Source: Sipunculus nudus | Taxonomy: Eukaryota; Annelida; Sipuncula; Golfingiida; Sipunculidae | DNA: 64,000 bases | Assembly: GCA_026874595.1 (NCBI GenBank) | Contig: CM049307.1 | Span: forward strand, 57,581,870 to 57,645,869 | Direction of reading: 5' to 3' | Shown here: piece after piece, positions 22,797 through 35,555 of the stretch | Layout of the letters: each line of letters starts with the position of its first letter | How positions within the stretch are numbered: position 1 is the first letter of the stretch | Made by a program: the position numbers and the translations under genes | Notes under the pieces: generated by a model | What the model saw: only the letters and a program-made list of their open reading frames with translations | The model's database searches: none | What the model was told of the DNA's origin: nothing

Positions 22797-24474
22797 GATG
22801 AAGCAAGCGAAGGAAAGCGGTGCAGCATTCCTGGAAAGGAAGAAAACGAGAGATGAGGAAACAAAGAAAAGAAGGTAAAGGTACCTAGTTAAAAATTCGT
22901 CACTCGAAACCAGGAAATGAGACTTTTACAGGAGGTCCAAGTGATATTGTTGTTGAAGCAGAAAACGTTCATGTTGGTGCTGATGATGCTGTTACTTCAG
23001 ATAGAAGTCAAATATGACTATGATGATAATATAGGGAATATTCTGGAGCTACATCATTTGATGGTGAGGTACGACCCAGTCATACGTGAGCATTTGGTGA
23101 GGGTGAAGCTTGAAAAAAAAGTTCGCAACCTCCTATTTTTCACCAAAAATTCAGAACGCATTTGTAAACATTTTGGAAGATCTAGTCAGGAAGTTAATCG
23201 AGCAAATATTTTTTTTCCATTTTCGTCGACAGTACTCTAGACATTTCTCACAAGGACCATATCAGTCAAGTCTTATGATATTTCAAAACTGATAGAATGA
23301 AAATCAAAGAAGAGAGAAATGTTCCTCCATTTTATAGAGACGAAAGGCAGAACCGCAGAGAAAATGGCATAATTGATTTTGGGACAACCAGAAAAGGACG
23401 ACATCCCGTTTCAAGACTGTCGCGGACAGGCATTTGATATATATATATATATTCATTCTTTTCTGCTTCCCCTCATCATTCGGATATTTTGATTTTGGCG
23501 ATTGACCTAACTTTCAAACAGGATGTGGAAATGTGATGGCGTCAAGCAGACTCTGTGGATGTTACGTTGCAAAAATTCTGGGAGGTCGTCGCTGTACTGG
23601 AACCTCTAACGGAAGATGAGGAAAACGCAGCTACCAGGTCATGTACAGTCTTGGTGCTTCATGCAGTGCTTTCTTTTCTTTATTCTTTTTTATTTTTTGT
23701 CTTTCCTGGGGCTTTGGGAAGGTGTCCCCAGGCTCACTGAAATGATGCGCAAAAGTACCTTCAAAGGAAAGGGCTAAATTTACAACAATGATCTGCTAAG
23801 CTATTGGACTTGAGAGCTGTTCTTGAGAATCGGGACATGATGGTGGACTATACAATGGCCTTTTAAAAGAAATTTGTTCAGACGGAAGGATAAGCATGCA
23901 GTGTCGGATTTGTATAAAGAAACGAATGGATTGTGAAGGATCTGGCGATGACGCACTAGGGTACGAAGGTGAGCTTAGAAGAGAAATTTTTCAGTGCTAG
24001 GCAGGCTGAATAAATAATTAACTTTAAGGTTTGAACAGGTTCACAATATTGCCAAGAAAAAAACTTTCTCACACCTTCAAAGCTAATGGATACAGAGGAT
24101 GATTGGCAGCTGTGTGAGGCTGATGAAGATCTAGAGAGTAAAAAGTGCCGAGAAGATATAGCATCATTTTGTGACGGCGGCTCAAAGTAAAAAAAATGAA
24201 AGACCTTTGCAGCTTCTGAATTCATGCAAACTATAATCTTGTTGATTCATTGCCAAATACTGCCGTATTGCTACGCGTGTTTTTGACTCGTGAAATCAGT
24301 GTTGCGAGCTGCGAACGGTCATTCGCAAAACTGAAATTAATCAAAAACTACTTACCATTCACGGCTAACTGACCTGGGAATACCTTCCATTGTGCGGGAA
24401 CTTTCGGAACAAATAGATGTTTATAAAGTGATTACAGATTTTGCGGATAAGACGACTAGAAGGATTAACCATTA
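22797..24474 (+). pseudogene. hAT transposase relic, ZMYM1-like type
   Basis: Ordered but frame-broken blocks of the zinc-finger-MYM-like hAT transposase: ESGAAFLERKKTRDEETKKRR (22,800-22,880), DIVVEAENV, LHHLMVRYDPVIREHLVRVK (about 23,047-23,107), FATSYFSPKIQNAFVNILED (from about 23,122), DSTLDISHKDHISQVL, IKEER..FLHFIETKGRTAEKM, DDIPFQDCRGQAFD (about 23,399), then FWEVVAVLEPLTEDEENAATRS (23,576-23,640), KYLQRKGLNLQQ, and the C-terminal dimerisation block NTAVLLRVFLTREISVASCE followed by RSFAKLKLIKNYL (about 24,258-24,350). Stops separate most blocks, so it encodes nothing functional. The N-terminal zinc finger is largely missing. Confidence 0.85.
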
Positions 24475-24620
24475 ATTTATAATCAGCATTAATTGGCCGT
24501 AAATGTAACCATCTTTGTTATTTTTCAAATCACAGATTTTGCTGAGAGGAAGGCTAGAAAGATTACCCCTCATATCATCATTAGAGATCATCGTATATTG
24601 CAGATTTTGAAATGGTGTTT

Positions 24621-24623
<3 letters not shown>

Positions 24624-24669
<46 letters not shown>

Positions 24670-24740
24670 TAGATAGATAGATATATAGATGGAGAGAGAG
24701 AAAGAGACAAAAAGACAGACAGACAAAGAGAAAGAGAGAA
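24624..24740. repeat. (TA)n-(GATA)n-GA-rich tract
   Basis: Compound simple repeat between the transposase relic and the terminal inverted repeat. Confidence 0.9.
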
Positions 24741-24780
24741 GGAAGGGGCGGAAAATTCTACGACCGTTTCCGGCCGGCAT

Positions 24781-24798
24781 AGAGCTAGGTACGCCGCT
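24781..24798. repeat. Probable right terminus of the hAT relic
   Basis: GAGCTAGGTACGCCGCTG read in reverse starts CAGCGGCGTACCTAG, the CAG(T/C)GGCGTA form usual for hAT ends. No matching left terminus was found, so the 5' end is lost or too diverged. Confidence 0.5.
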
Positions 24799-27700
24799 GC
24801 ATGTTGCTTTTCACCTGGAGGGTCCAACGGGGTCCGGGTTTACAATATTTTTTTTTCTATGGCACACTTTCATCCTTGAAATTGCAGAAATTTGATTTTC
24901 TTTATTATAGTCTGTATATATTTTTAATCATGAGTGCTTATAAAGGAATAAGTGGGCTCGGGCCCAGGAGTTTCAAAATTTACAAGAATATGCATGAACG
25001 AAAACAGAAATCTAATTAAATGTTAAATTGTGTCAGTGTATATAAAGGTTTTAATCCAGTGCACGGCTTTATACGCCCCGGGCGGGAAAAGAACCCCATG
25101 ACGCATGAAATGCTTGAAAATGTGATTAAATCCAGAGGGAATGGAATCCTTTGATGATATCAAAGCGGCCAGGCAGATTTTTTTCGGACTGATATTAAGT
25201 TTACGGTACGACACATCCTGATTCGGGTCCGCAGTCTGTCCTTTGGTCTATGTAAATTCAAATGTATATATTTTCTCTTTTCAATGTATAGATATAATTC
25301 TTAAGCTCGCGTTTATATTGCAGGATAGTTATTTTTAAAGTAAGGTTTATTTTCGATGAAAATATTCAAGGGGGCACATATATTTAATGATGAATAAATT
25401 TGAATGATTCTACTGAGAGGTGACTTAGGTCCCTTTCTTTTTTTGTGTAAGCTGGGGAGGGGGAGACTCGCATCTGTTTAATAAATCCTATATTTCTATG
25501 TGCAAGGTATGATATCAACTATCAAGTTTTCAGAAACGCATTTTGCTTATTTGTGTGACCATTAAAGGGGCATAATCAGGAGGAATATTATCCCTATTCT
25601 TTAACACTTTCCGTTAAGTTTTGCTTTATTCAAAATTTTCCCAGCAAAACCAACCCAGCACACAATCTCAGTACCTCTCATACGGCTGTTTAACACCCAT
25701 ATTATGGTTCTGCGTGTTTGTATACACAGGGCACGTGTGTTTGTTTACCATAACAAGGCCGAAAATGAGCTGCAACACGTGATGTTTTAGCCTGTGCCTG
25801 GGAACATGTATTACATTTTTGGGGTAAAGTCAGGGCATCTCGTGATTGTCAGGTGATGCACAGTCCTACGCGCCTTGTTAATGTTGACACCTGTGATCGC
25901 GCCCGGTCCACTGTTTTTAACACGGGGTTACTTTAGTAAGCAAACGATTTCAGGGCAATATTTTGGCAGGTACCAATTTATTTAAGGGGGAAGAAGCTAT
26001 TTTTCGTGTTATTTTAACATTCTTTACAGCAGGTGATTGGACCCCTTTAATGGTTGCGTCTTATATATACATGCCACACATTCAACTTAACGCAAGTTTA
26101 TGCTTGGTCTATTTATTTAACTTAATTGGACAGCAAATAAACAAGTTTAACGGTAGTGTTTCTTGGTGCATATGATGCTGATATATATGAGTCGTGACAT
26201 GTTTGTATATATGTTTGTAAAATAAAAACTGTGTTTTCCAAAGAATAACAGTAGTCATCGGTACAGCTTCCGTTGTTTATCTAACGCTTATCATTTTCGA
26301 GTATATCGGGGGTGGGGGGGGGGGGGGGTTAACTGCTACAGAATATCGCGCGAACTAACACATCTGCACTCACTTTGGCTGCGTCGGTATATTGTGATTA
26401 ATCAAACAATAATTATAACTAGATGCACCCATGGAAAATCCAAGGTTCTATATGATAAATAGTGTTGTTAAGAGGAAACCCCTTCCCCCAAAAGATCAGC
26501 AAAGAATGGCAAATAATGCTATTCAAGAAATCAATCAAAGATGTTGACGTGTGGCATATATAGGGCCAGCAGGTACACTTTGTCTAGAAAAAAAAAGAAC
26601 CAACTGCGTATTAATTATATGGATAGTCTGTAAATTTGTTGTTTATGTCCCGGTAATTTCTAATCCTTCCAAGTTCAATTTCTTGGTGAAAACTACATTT
26701 ATTGATAGAATAGATAGATTAGATGTCACATAATGTTTTGCTTTGAGGTTATTGTGATACCTGCATAATTAGCTATAATTACAATCTTTATTGTTTTTAT
26801 TTTGGTACTTTGTTTATTGAACAATGGCGCCTAATCTGCCCTGTGCTTCAAGGTTTGGTCTACATGAATATTATAACTGAGATACAATAATATATTTATA
26901 TACAATAAAATATAAGGAAATAAGATAAGCTAAGCTTCATCACTTTTATACACGAAATGTTTCGTGCATTGTGTATTTATTAGGCTTCCAAATGACATTG
27001 TTTCTAATGGCGGAGTAAGTATATGAAGGAGAACATAATATTACACGGTCTCAAATGCAGCGAAAAAAAGCCAAAGATTGCTTGCATCCCTGTCTTATAT
27101 ACAGAGTCCATTGTTTGTTAACTCTTCCATGGACTACAGATTGCTTTGAGATTAAACGAATATGTCTTAACCAATATAACTGAATCGGGTGGGGGTTGGG
27201 GGGTTAGCCGGTACATCGTAAGGACCCACATGGGTCCCGGACGCCCAGAAATTCCCTAAAGGAGCCCCATACCAAGTATGAAAATGTAGAGGTCTTATTT
27301 AGGTTTATTTAGCTTTTATGACTTAACTTAGAAGTTCTGGAGAGGGTCCGGATCGAACAGGAGCGCCATTCAAATATGGCGAGAAATCCTGAAAACATGC
27401 CATTAAATGTCACACCACTAAAGATGTGAAGGACCAGGTTCTTTTAAATGCCAAACAAATGGCTGAAACTACACTCTGATGCAAGCAGCGCAGACCTTCC
27501 TCTGGACTGCAGATATCGGAAGCCTATTCTGAACTGGCGCACTGATCGGGCAACTGTAGCGAAGATCTTCTTAATCAAGACTTTAATATGCTTGCTGACG
27601 TCACAAGTCCTGGCCTTCATCTGGCAAATCACCTATCCCTATTATGCCGTTTGCCAATTCTTACATAAATTTGAAAGTAGACACGTCTCCAGGGACAAAA

Positions 27701-27981
27701 CCCTGAGAAAACCCAACTAAGCAGGTGCTCATCCTTTGAAGTCAACAACAAACAGTCATTTCTAAAGAGACCGCCAAACATAGACGGCTCATGCGGAATT
27801 AACTGTTATGAAATTAACATCAAACGAGACACTTTTTCTCTTTAACCAAGGTTCTCACGCTAATATCTAAACATGATACATGTACTCCATTTTAATGTAT
27901 AATAAATTGTCAAAACATTCGTTTTGTTATACTCCCTACTTGAACATGCCACACGATAACTAAGTCACAGTCCTCTCTAGA
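24799..27981. other. No gene recognised
   Basis: 3.2 kb without a supportable gene. A poly-G tract is at 26,309-26,328. Short frames at 25,963, 26,551 and 27,448 have no recognisable domain. Sequence near 27,690 (CCAGGGACAAAACCCTGAG) looks like repeat DNA but could not be assigned. Confidence 0.5.
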
Positions 27982-28009
27982 CCTCTCTCTCTCTCTCTCT
28001 CTCTCTCTA
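27982..28009. repeat. (CT)n microsatellite
   Basis: About 14 CT units. Confidence 0.9.
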
Positions 28010-28185
28010 AATATATATGCATATATACATATGTTTAATTATTTATATGAAGTACTTTTTTTCAAGTTACGCTAGGAATGAATGTGACTGATGCTTGCAT
28101 ATTTAAGAAGTGCCAATTAAATCCCGTGCCTGCTTGATAAGTAGTTGAACGATGCGAATAACTGCGCACAACGGGTTTCCTTCAG

Positions 28186-28564
28186 CATCACGCAATTGGC
28201 ACCGTTGGATAATTACACCAGATTTGTGCCTGTTTACTGTGTGACGCAAGGTGACGCTATTTTTGAAATATTTTGGTTATCCGCTGGTGAACGGATTAAA
28301 CAAAGTTCAATTCCCAAATGCTTTAACATTTCTCATTATATTTTTTCCCATCGTATAGGCTGGTCCCTGGTGTCAGTTTTGAATGAATAAGACAGAATAG
28401 AAAACACGTTACACACCAGGACCGGGATTTTAATATGATTTCAATAAAGCGATCATATAGTTAGTAGATCATGCTCCAGTTCCGATAATCGTCTGTATAT
28501 CATTTATGGCACGTTGACTATATGATTGTTATGTTAAATACTGTTTAACGTCCGTTCAAAGTAC
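28186..28564. other. Probable 3' flank/UTR of HAO
   Basis: No minus-strand AATAAA within about 100 bases of the stop; a plausible one reads on minus near 28,441 (CTTTATTGAAATC gives only TTTATT on minus, not the hexamer). The polyadenylation site is not defined. Confidence 0.3.
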
Positions 28565-28632
28565 TCAAATCTTGGCCATTGTAGTAGATTTCATTATAAG
28601 ACTTGAGTTGACATCTTTTAAGGAGCGACACC
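28565..28632 (-). CDS. HAO1: HAO last coding exon with PTS1
   Basis: Acceptor ATACTTTCAG. Joins as S-G-C, then [13 protein letters not shown] and ends with Ala-Lys-Ile and TGA. Spacing matches the tail of human HAO1 residue for residue, which confirms the splice. Confidence 0.82.
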
Positions 28633-31600
28633 CTGAAAGTATTAAGACAAATAATATATCTAACCAGACGAACCAACACTTTGACACTATACAGATAATA
28701 AAACTAATAGTTTAACCGTTTAAACATTTCTTTCACAAAGTTTTTTCTTTAAATATATGTTCGCAAATGAGCAGATAAAACATATTTTATATATTTTTTT
28801 CTACTTTTGCAAAGTGTAAAATTATTATATATTGCCGAAACGCAAGTTCAGCTAAAACATTTCAACATTTTTTAAATTTTTTTTCATTTGAAACGTTTCA
28901 TCGTTATATGTCCCTTCTCTAAATATGCTTGTGAAAATATTTCTGTCGACGAGTGTATAATTCAAACGGACACTTTAAATGACTATTACAAACCAGATAA
29001 AGCCATGGCTTGTCTCAATTCTTCCTTCAATAACAGGAGAATATCCTCTACACCCTGTTGACCCTACAGAAGAAAAAAAACGGAGAAATCAGACCGGGAG
29101 TTTGGGATGTTTGTGAAGTACAGAACCGCATAAATTTGTAACCGTCATTATAGGTATGAAATTGAATATTACAGTCTAAAACTGTTGATGAAATAGACTG
29201 GCCCAGTCGCTACAGGGCATGGTTAAGACTTTATAACATCTCCCACTGACAGTGCCATCAACAACGTTTAAAACATGTATTGCCTAATCGGGGCAAATTA
29301 TTTATCTAATTTCAGGCTCTTTGGCCGGCTTTTCTCGAGTGATAAGAGTTTGCACTGAGTTATGTATATTAGTACATGGAATCATGTTTTAGTATATAAG
29401 TGTACGCATTTTCGTGGCAAACATAAATACTAAAGCCCTGGCAGGGCTAATGATGAAATGGAGGCGTGGACAATCATTTCACAATAACGATAAAATTTCT
29501 TTGCAAAATCTAGAGGGTTCAAGGTAGTGAATAATACGATAGGGATACTGAGTACGGTTCATAAGGGTTTATATCCCTTTTTCTCTTTTGTTTGCCTTCT
29601 TTCTTCTGTTTTTGTTAAACGGATACGTACAAGTTATACATTCCAATCAAGGAATTAAAACAATAATATTTGTTCATAATGTGCTGAGTTGGGCTGTGGT
29701 ATAGATCTTGCAGGAATCTTATACATTGGGTTACTTGTATAGAGAAAGGTTACTGAAAAATCTTTCACCGAAATTAAAATCTTCTGTCCGGTTACAAAAT
29801 ATAACTGTAAGGCGCCAGATAAGTTTTTAAAGGGGATGAACATCCTCTCTCTATATATATTTATTCATAAATATATACATAATTTTCTCTTGAAAAAGTT
29901 TTATTTGTCATCTATGAGAAAATAGAGGGAACTCAGTAATTCAATATAACAAAACAATAAGTGTTCTGAATGTTAAAAGTTGTTGCAGAAAATACAGGTC
30001 CTCTACCATGACAGACTCAAATTTTCCAAAAAAAAGGAGCGTCAAGACAAGAATAATGTTCTAAAAATAACGTGGGTTTGGGATATCTTTTCTCTAGAAT
30101 ATGAAGATTCGGGCCATTTGTTTCAATGAGTGTCAATACAACTAAGCCATGCTGATCGTTATATTGAAAACACAACTGCTTATTAATTAACTTTTCAATT
30201 TTTTACATTGTATGAGTAAATTTTATCTTTCAAATGACAGCATCTTCGGTGTTTTTTGTTTAGATAACTAATGGTTACCATACACGCCAGTCCCCACACG
30301 ACGGGCCGTCCTACAAACACCGCTCTGGCTCCGAGCGCCAAAGATTTCAATACATCTGTCCCCGTTCTGACTCCGCCATCCAGGTATACCTCAACGCGCC
30401 CTCTAGCGGCAGCAACTACTTCGGCCAAAGCATCGATCTAAAATTAAAATTCATGATCTTACAACACTATTACGAAAGAATATCCATTGTCCTTATTGAA
30501 CAAATAAATTTTTTTCTTTGCTGGCGACAGCAAATTCTATATAGTAATATAATAGAATATAATTTACATTCATGACCAAACTGCATGAGTGCAAATAAAA
30601 CAGCTATAACAATAAGAAAATTGAGTTCTTTATATTACTACGTTACGGATTTTGTTGATGTTATAATTATTACACAATTAAGCTAGAGAACACAATGTAG
30701 ATACTTTTTATAAAGATCGAATATTTAAATCCAGTGTGTAACGGAACTCAAACTAGACAGCTGAAATATTTCGCATTAGTTAACTTCTGTACTCAAAACG
30801 ATATTACAGATATACGATATTTTCTTAGACCAAAAATGCCATGTCGAAATTTTCATACATATGTCTCCATTGAGACTCGTTGGTTGCGCTATAGTGCATG
30901 GCCAATTCGCAAGAGCTTACAGAGGATATGATTGGAGGCAAAGACGTAAACGGGCGAGCACCATATTTAAATCGGTTCGAATAGAGGCATAGATCTGTTT
31001 GCAAACTAAATGTATGACTGTAAAAATACAAATATATAAGCTCCAAGTACGCAGGCTAATCATGATTTAGACTTAAAATTATTAATCTCTGATTTAGACT
31101 TGTCCACTATATGTTGCCAAGTACTGATCTGATGACGCATCCATCTCATAACCACCCATATTTCCCAGTCTGTAATCGTGGGTATATCCTCGATAATGAA
31201 TCAAGCTTTTGGGATCGAGAGAGGCGACGTGTGAACTGCTTCCATTGTATTCTAAGCTTAGTGGAAGGAATTGTTAAACATGGGCTTATTGAATCGAATT
31301 AATGTATGTACGAAAAAATGTAACATGTAAAACTATTAAGGGGAAAGTTGGCAAACACAGGTCCCCCGGTGAGAAAATTAATCAAATAGCAACAACACAA
31401 CCTATCATGAGAGCTGGACTTTGGTTTTTGCATACTGTTAAGTTTGCTATAAGAATTGCGCCAAGTCTGAAATGGGAATCCTTACTATTTCTATGTTCTG
31501 TTACTTTGTCCAAATTGACCTATCCATGAAATCTATGTGACCTAAATCGCATATACATTTAATGAATAATCATAGACAGAGCAGTTGCGAGCAACCAATC

Positions 31601-34245
31601 AGGTTACCTTTGACAGTCATCCGACAAGCGCAAAAGTTGCATAATTACGGCGACTCTCCAAAACAGCACGTGTATATAGTCTGCACCAATACCCGTGCCG
31701 ACCAGTGTTGGAATATTTTTTATATAAGAGAGACAGTAAAAAAGTTAAAGGCCAAAGGTTGCAGGAGCCGTTCCTCCGACTAGCTAGTGAATAATATGTA
31801 TTACCTGGTACGTTACTCGATCGTATGAGACAAATAATCCAAAATATGGCAAGACAGTTCACAATGACTGCAATATATTCAACACTGGAAAACAATCGAT
31901 ACAGCAATTCCAGTTAATGACGTCAGTTAATACGACGTCATATGTCATCGATTTGTGACGTTACTATTGTCTTGTAAACAGCTCTCGCACCCACAGGCAT
32001 AGAATACCTTCTATGTAGGTTCAAAGGGCGAAGCATATGGGCTGTGGTGGCTAGGCAGCATGATGAAATTGTCATGGTATCGGTTCATACAATGCAATGC
32101 ATGGAATCAAGTTGTTGACTGTAAATTAATGAAAGCCTCGATCACTTAATAAGCGCCAGCTGTCAGTCAGGTCAGAAAATGAGTCCACACTACTGCCATC
32201 TAACGGTACATATTCTAACTACATCAATCTATCTTGCTTGCTCTTCTTATTTATTTTAATAACCCGGGTTACAAAAGAGTAGTGAATAATTTTGTTTACT
32301 ATGGTTGTCCCTAACCATTATGTCAGGTGGCCTTTTCATTCAGGTGGCATAATCTCCTACATAATTTGCAGTATCAGTCAAATATGTTTTAATCTCTGGG
32401 AAATGAAGACACGCCGAATGCTTGTTTGGGACTTCTTGGAGCAATTATTTTAGGCTACCTTCACTGCATGCGGACCAGGATTGTGTAAAAATAAGAATAA
32501 AAAATCCTTGGTCTCGTTTGACTGTAGAAACAAAAATAAACTCTTGGATAGAATGTTTGAAATAAGAATTGATTTTGAAGTTGTACAAAAAAAAGGCACA
32601 GACTTCACGACTTTTGTAGATGCTATATAGGAAAAATAAATACGTATTCAGCATTAGACAAAACAGTATGTCACATACCGAGGCCTGTACTGTATCTAGC
32701 TGTCTGCCACCATGGTTTGAAACATAAACAGCATCAGCGCCGTGCTGTATAGCCAGTTCCGTATTATCTGCTGCCAGTATTCCTTTGACAACCACCGGCA
32801 GCCCTGATTCCTTCTTCAGCCACCAGATGTCGTCCCATGTCACTCGCGGATCGAAAACCTTGTCCAAGCTTAAAAACGGTATATTTGCACGATTCTGAAA
32901 ATATTATACAACATACATAACAAACACATTCTAATTCATGTAAATGAATATGAAAATAATCAAATGACGGATAAATGAGAATAAATCTGGATGACAACTT
33001 TCAATTTGGAAGATTTTTTATTTAAATTCAATAGGCATAAAGAGGTACGTTAGATCGAAATTAAATGGTTATGATTTAACAGATACCTAAACATTTCCAA
33101 ACATATTGAACTTATGCAAATATAGTTTGGTCTATATTGCTTTTGTTATTTGAAATGTGTACTCCTTTTATAGTTTTATTTGTGTGTGTAGTGTGTGCGT
33201 TTTTGCTGATTTACCGGTATCAGCATTGGTTGAATTAGGTGGGAGGGTAGCACCAAAGGATTTCGGGAAACTTCTCTCCGCTTGCTTGGAATGGGGGCGT
33301 CTGCAGTGAGTACGAGCGCCGTGAACCCCGCCTTCGCCGCCCGCCGCACGTTGTCCCTCGTTATTGCTCTGTCTGGATGGATGTAACTTGAAACCATTTT
33401 AGGCCACCAGGGGCCGCTGCCTGCACCACCTCAACTGATTGTGTTGCGCCAGTACTCATAACATAGCAGCTCCCGACACTGACTGCCGCTATTGTTAAAT
33501 ATAAAAATGGAATCAAATTGTTAGTTCTTCAACGTTCATAAAAATGTTTGCCGAGATTTGATTACAGCAGATGCTTTGAAAAGAATACGCCTTAATTAAC
33601 ATTTTAATTTAAGATCGCTTAGTTCAGGGTCATTCGATTGCGAACACACTTTGCTAATAAATTACTTATTTTTCGAAACCAAATTGTGGTTATTAGCTTA
33701 AGCGCGATATGCTAAGAACTTCAACTGTTTACACTATCACATATCCAGATGGCGCAAAGGGATTCTTGTTGACATGCAACAAAGAAAATTGTACGTATAT
33801 TTATTCTAATCACGTTTGCTATTTTGAAGCAAACCTAAAGTTACATAACAAATGGAAAAAAATAGTACTCAGCATTTTAAGTTTGCTTAACATGGAAGGG
33901 TATCAACGGTAGCTTACGGTGTCTCGTATAGGACACACAGAATTTTATTTTTTATCTCGTTCCCACGAGATAGTATCTCGTTCCCACGAGATAATTATCC
34001 TGTTCGTACGCGATAGCATCTCGTTGCCGCGCGACAGTATCTCCTTGCCATGATAGCTATAGCCCTCATGCGGACAAGAATGTGTGTTGTCTGTTATATG
34101 GCTGAGCCTTAATGCAACTTAAATTGTAAATATATATTTTGTATATCCTTTCACGCCGAATTCTCTGAAGTCAATTTAACCGCGGCTTTCATTGCGTTGG
34201 TTCTAGGTTCATCTGGATATATATAAATATGTAAATACATATAAA

Positions 34246-34301
<56 letters not shown>

Positions 34302-35482
34302 GGTTGGTTCTCTGCCAGGCGGAAAGGTATTTCTGCCCTGCCAATGGCAGAAATAAGGCAGAAATCCATTCTGCCGAGTAGTATTGGCAGATTAAATTAT
34401 CAAAATATAAATTGTATTTTAAAAAGAGATAGTAATCTTAATATATCAAAAGCTGCCTTAAATACAAGCATTTATTAATATATTAGGGAATAATAGTCAT
34501 TTTATTCAATTTAGTTAATGATAATAATGCCCAATGTGTCTCTTCCCTTTCTGTAACAATCAAGGCTTGCAAGTTCTAGGAAGGCAGAGGGGAGGATTAA
34601 GCAATAGGATTATAAACTAGTTTTAACTGCCAGCTGAAAACAGCATTTTGCATAAAACCAACTTTCCCCAAATTTATGAAAAAGAGATTTATAACAACTG
34701 TAGTGACTCGGGTGGTGTAGTCTTAGGGCTATTCTTGACTCTTAGAAACTTTCAGGTGCAAGTGATACATGATTTCCAGTTGACTGGGATTATGCTGTCC
34801 AAGTTCTAGAGCCTGAGCTGTCCTGAAGATTCCTGGGCATGGGACCATGTGTATGTGTGGCACTTGGGTTCCTAGGCTCAGGCAATGTCATTATCAGAAC
34901 AGCCCTTTAGGTTTGCTGATATGTATTAACTTGTTTACATAGCCATGTGTGTCACTGAGACCTGAAATGATGTACCAGAGCCTAGCTCCAGTAGTGCTCT
35001 CGCCTAAGAGTGGGTATCTTAGGGGATAGGGTAGGCAAGCCTGATTCCAGTGGTTACTATTGATGAGAGTCATGTGCTCCTTCATGCATGACATAATGCT
35101 GACTATGATGATACTAACAGAGCCCCTGACCTTGGCGCAGGAACCTTGCTTAAGTTTAGATCATTGACTGAGTGATCATTAAAGCCGCCCCCCCCCCCCC
35201 ACCTTTCCTAAACTTTAGTTTTCTCATGCCTTCTTCAGGGATTACCTGGAATCTCCAGTAATTATTAATATATATTCGTTCACAAGTTTACACCTGGTTT
35301 ATTTTTATAACTGTTGTACAACTGTTGTATTTGTTGTATCACATTTGAATCGGTTAGCTATTGTAAGTTCATTTTATCGCAGTTTTTAGGACTTTTCTGA
35401 AAGGGCAGAAAGTATTTCTTCCGCACGGAAGTTGCCGGGCAGAAACCATGACAGAAATGGCAATGGCAGGAACTTACCAACC

Positions 35483-35555
<73 letters not shown>

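Noticed and set aside
28986-28994. In-frame TAA as the end of HAO
   Set aside because: Splicing at TCTG|GTTTGT to 28,632 gives a tail that matches the family's last 25 residues and a PTS1; stopping here would truncate the protein.
33950-34060. CRISPR-like array
   Set aside because: Repeats are palindromic, decaying and without unique spacers; the host is eukaryotic and the array is a transposon subterminal repeat.
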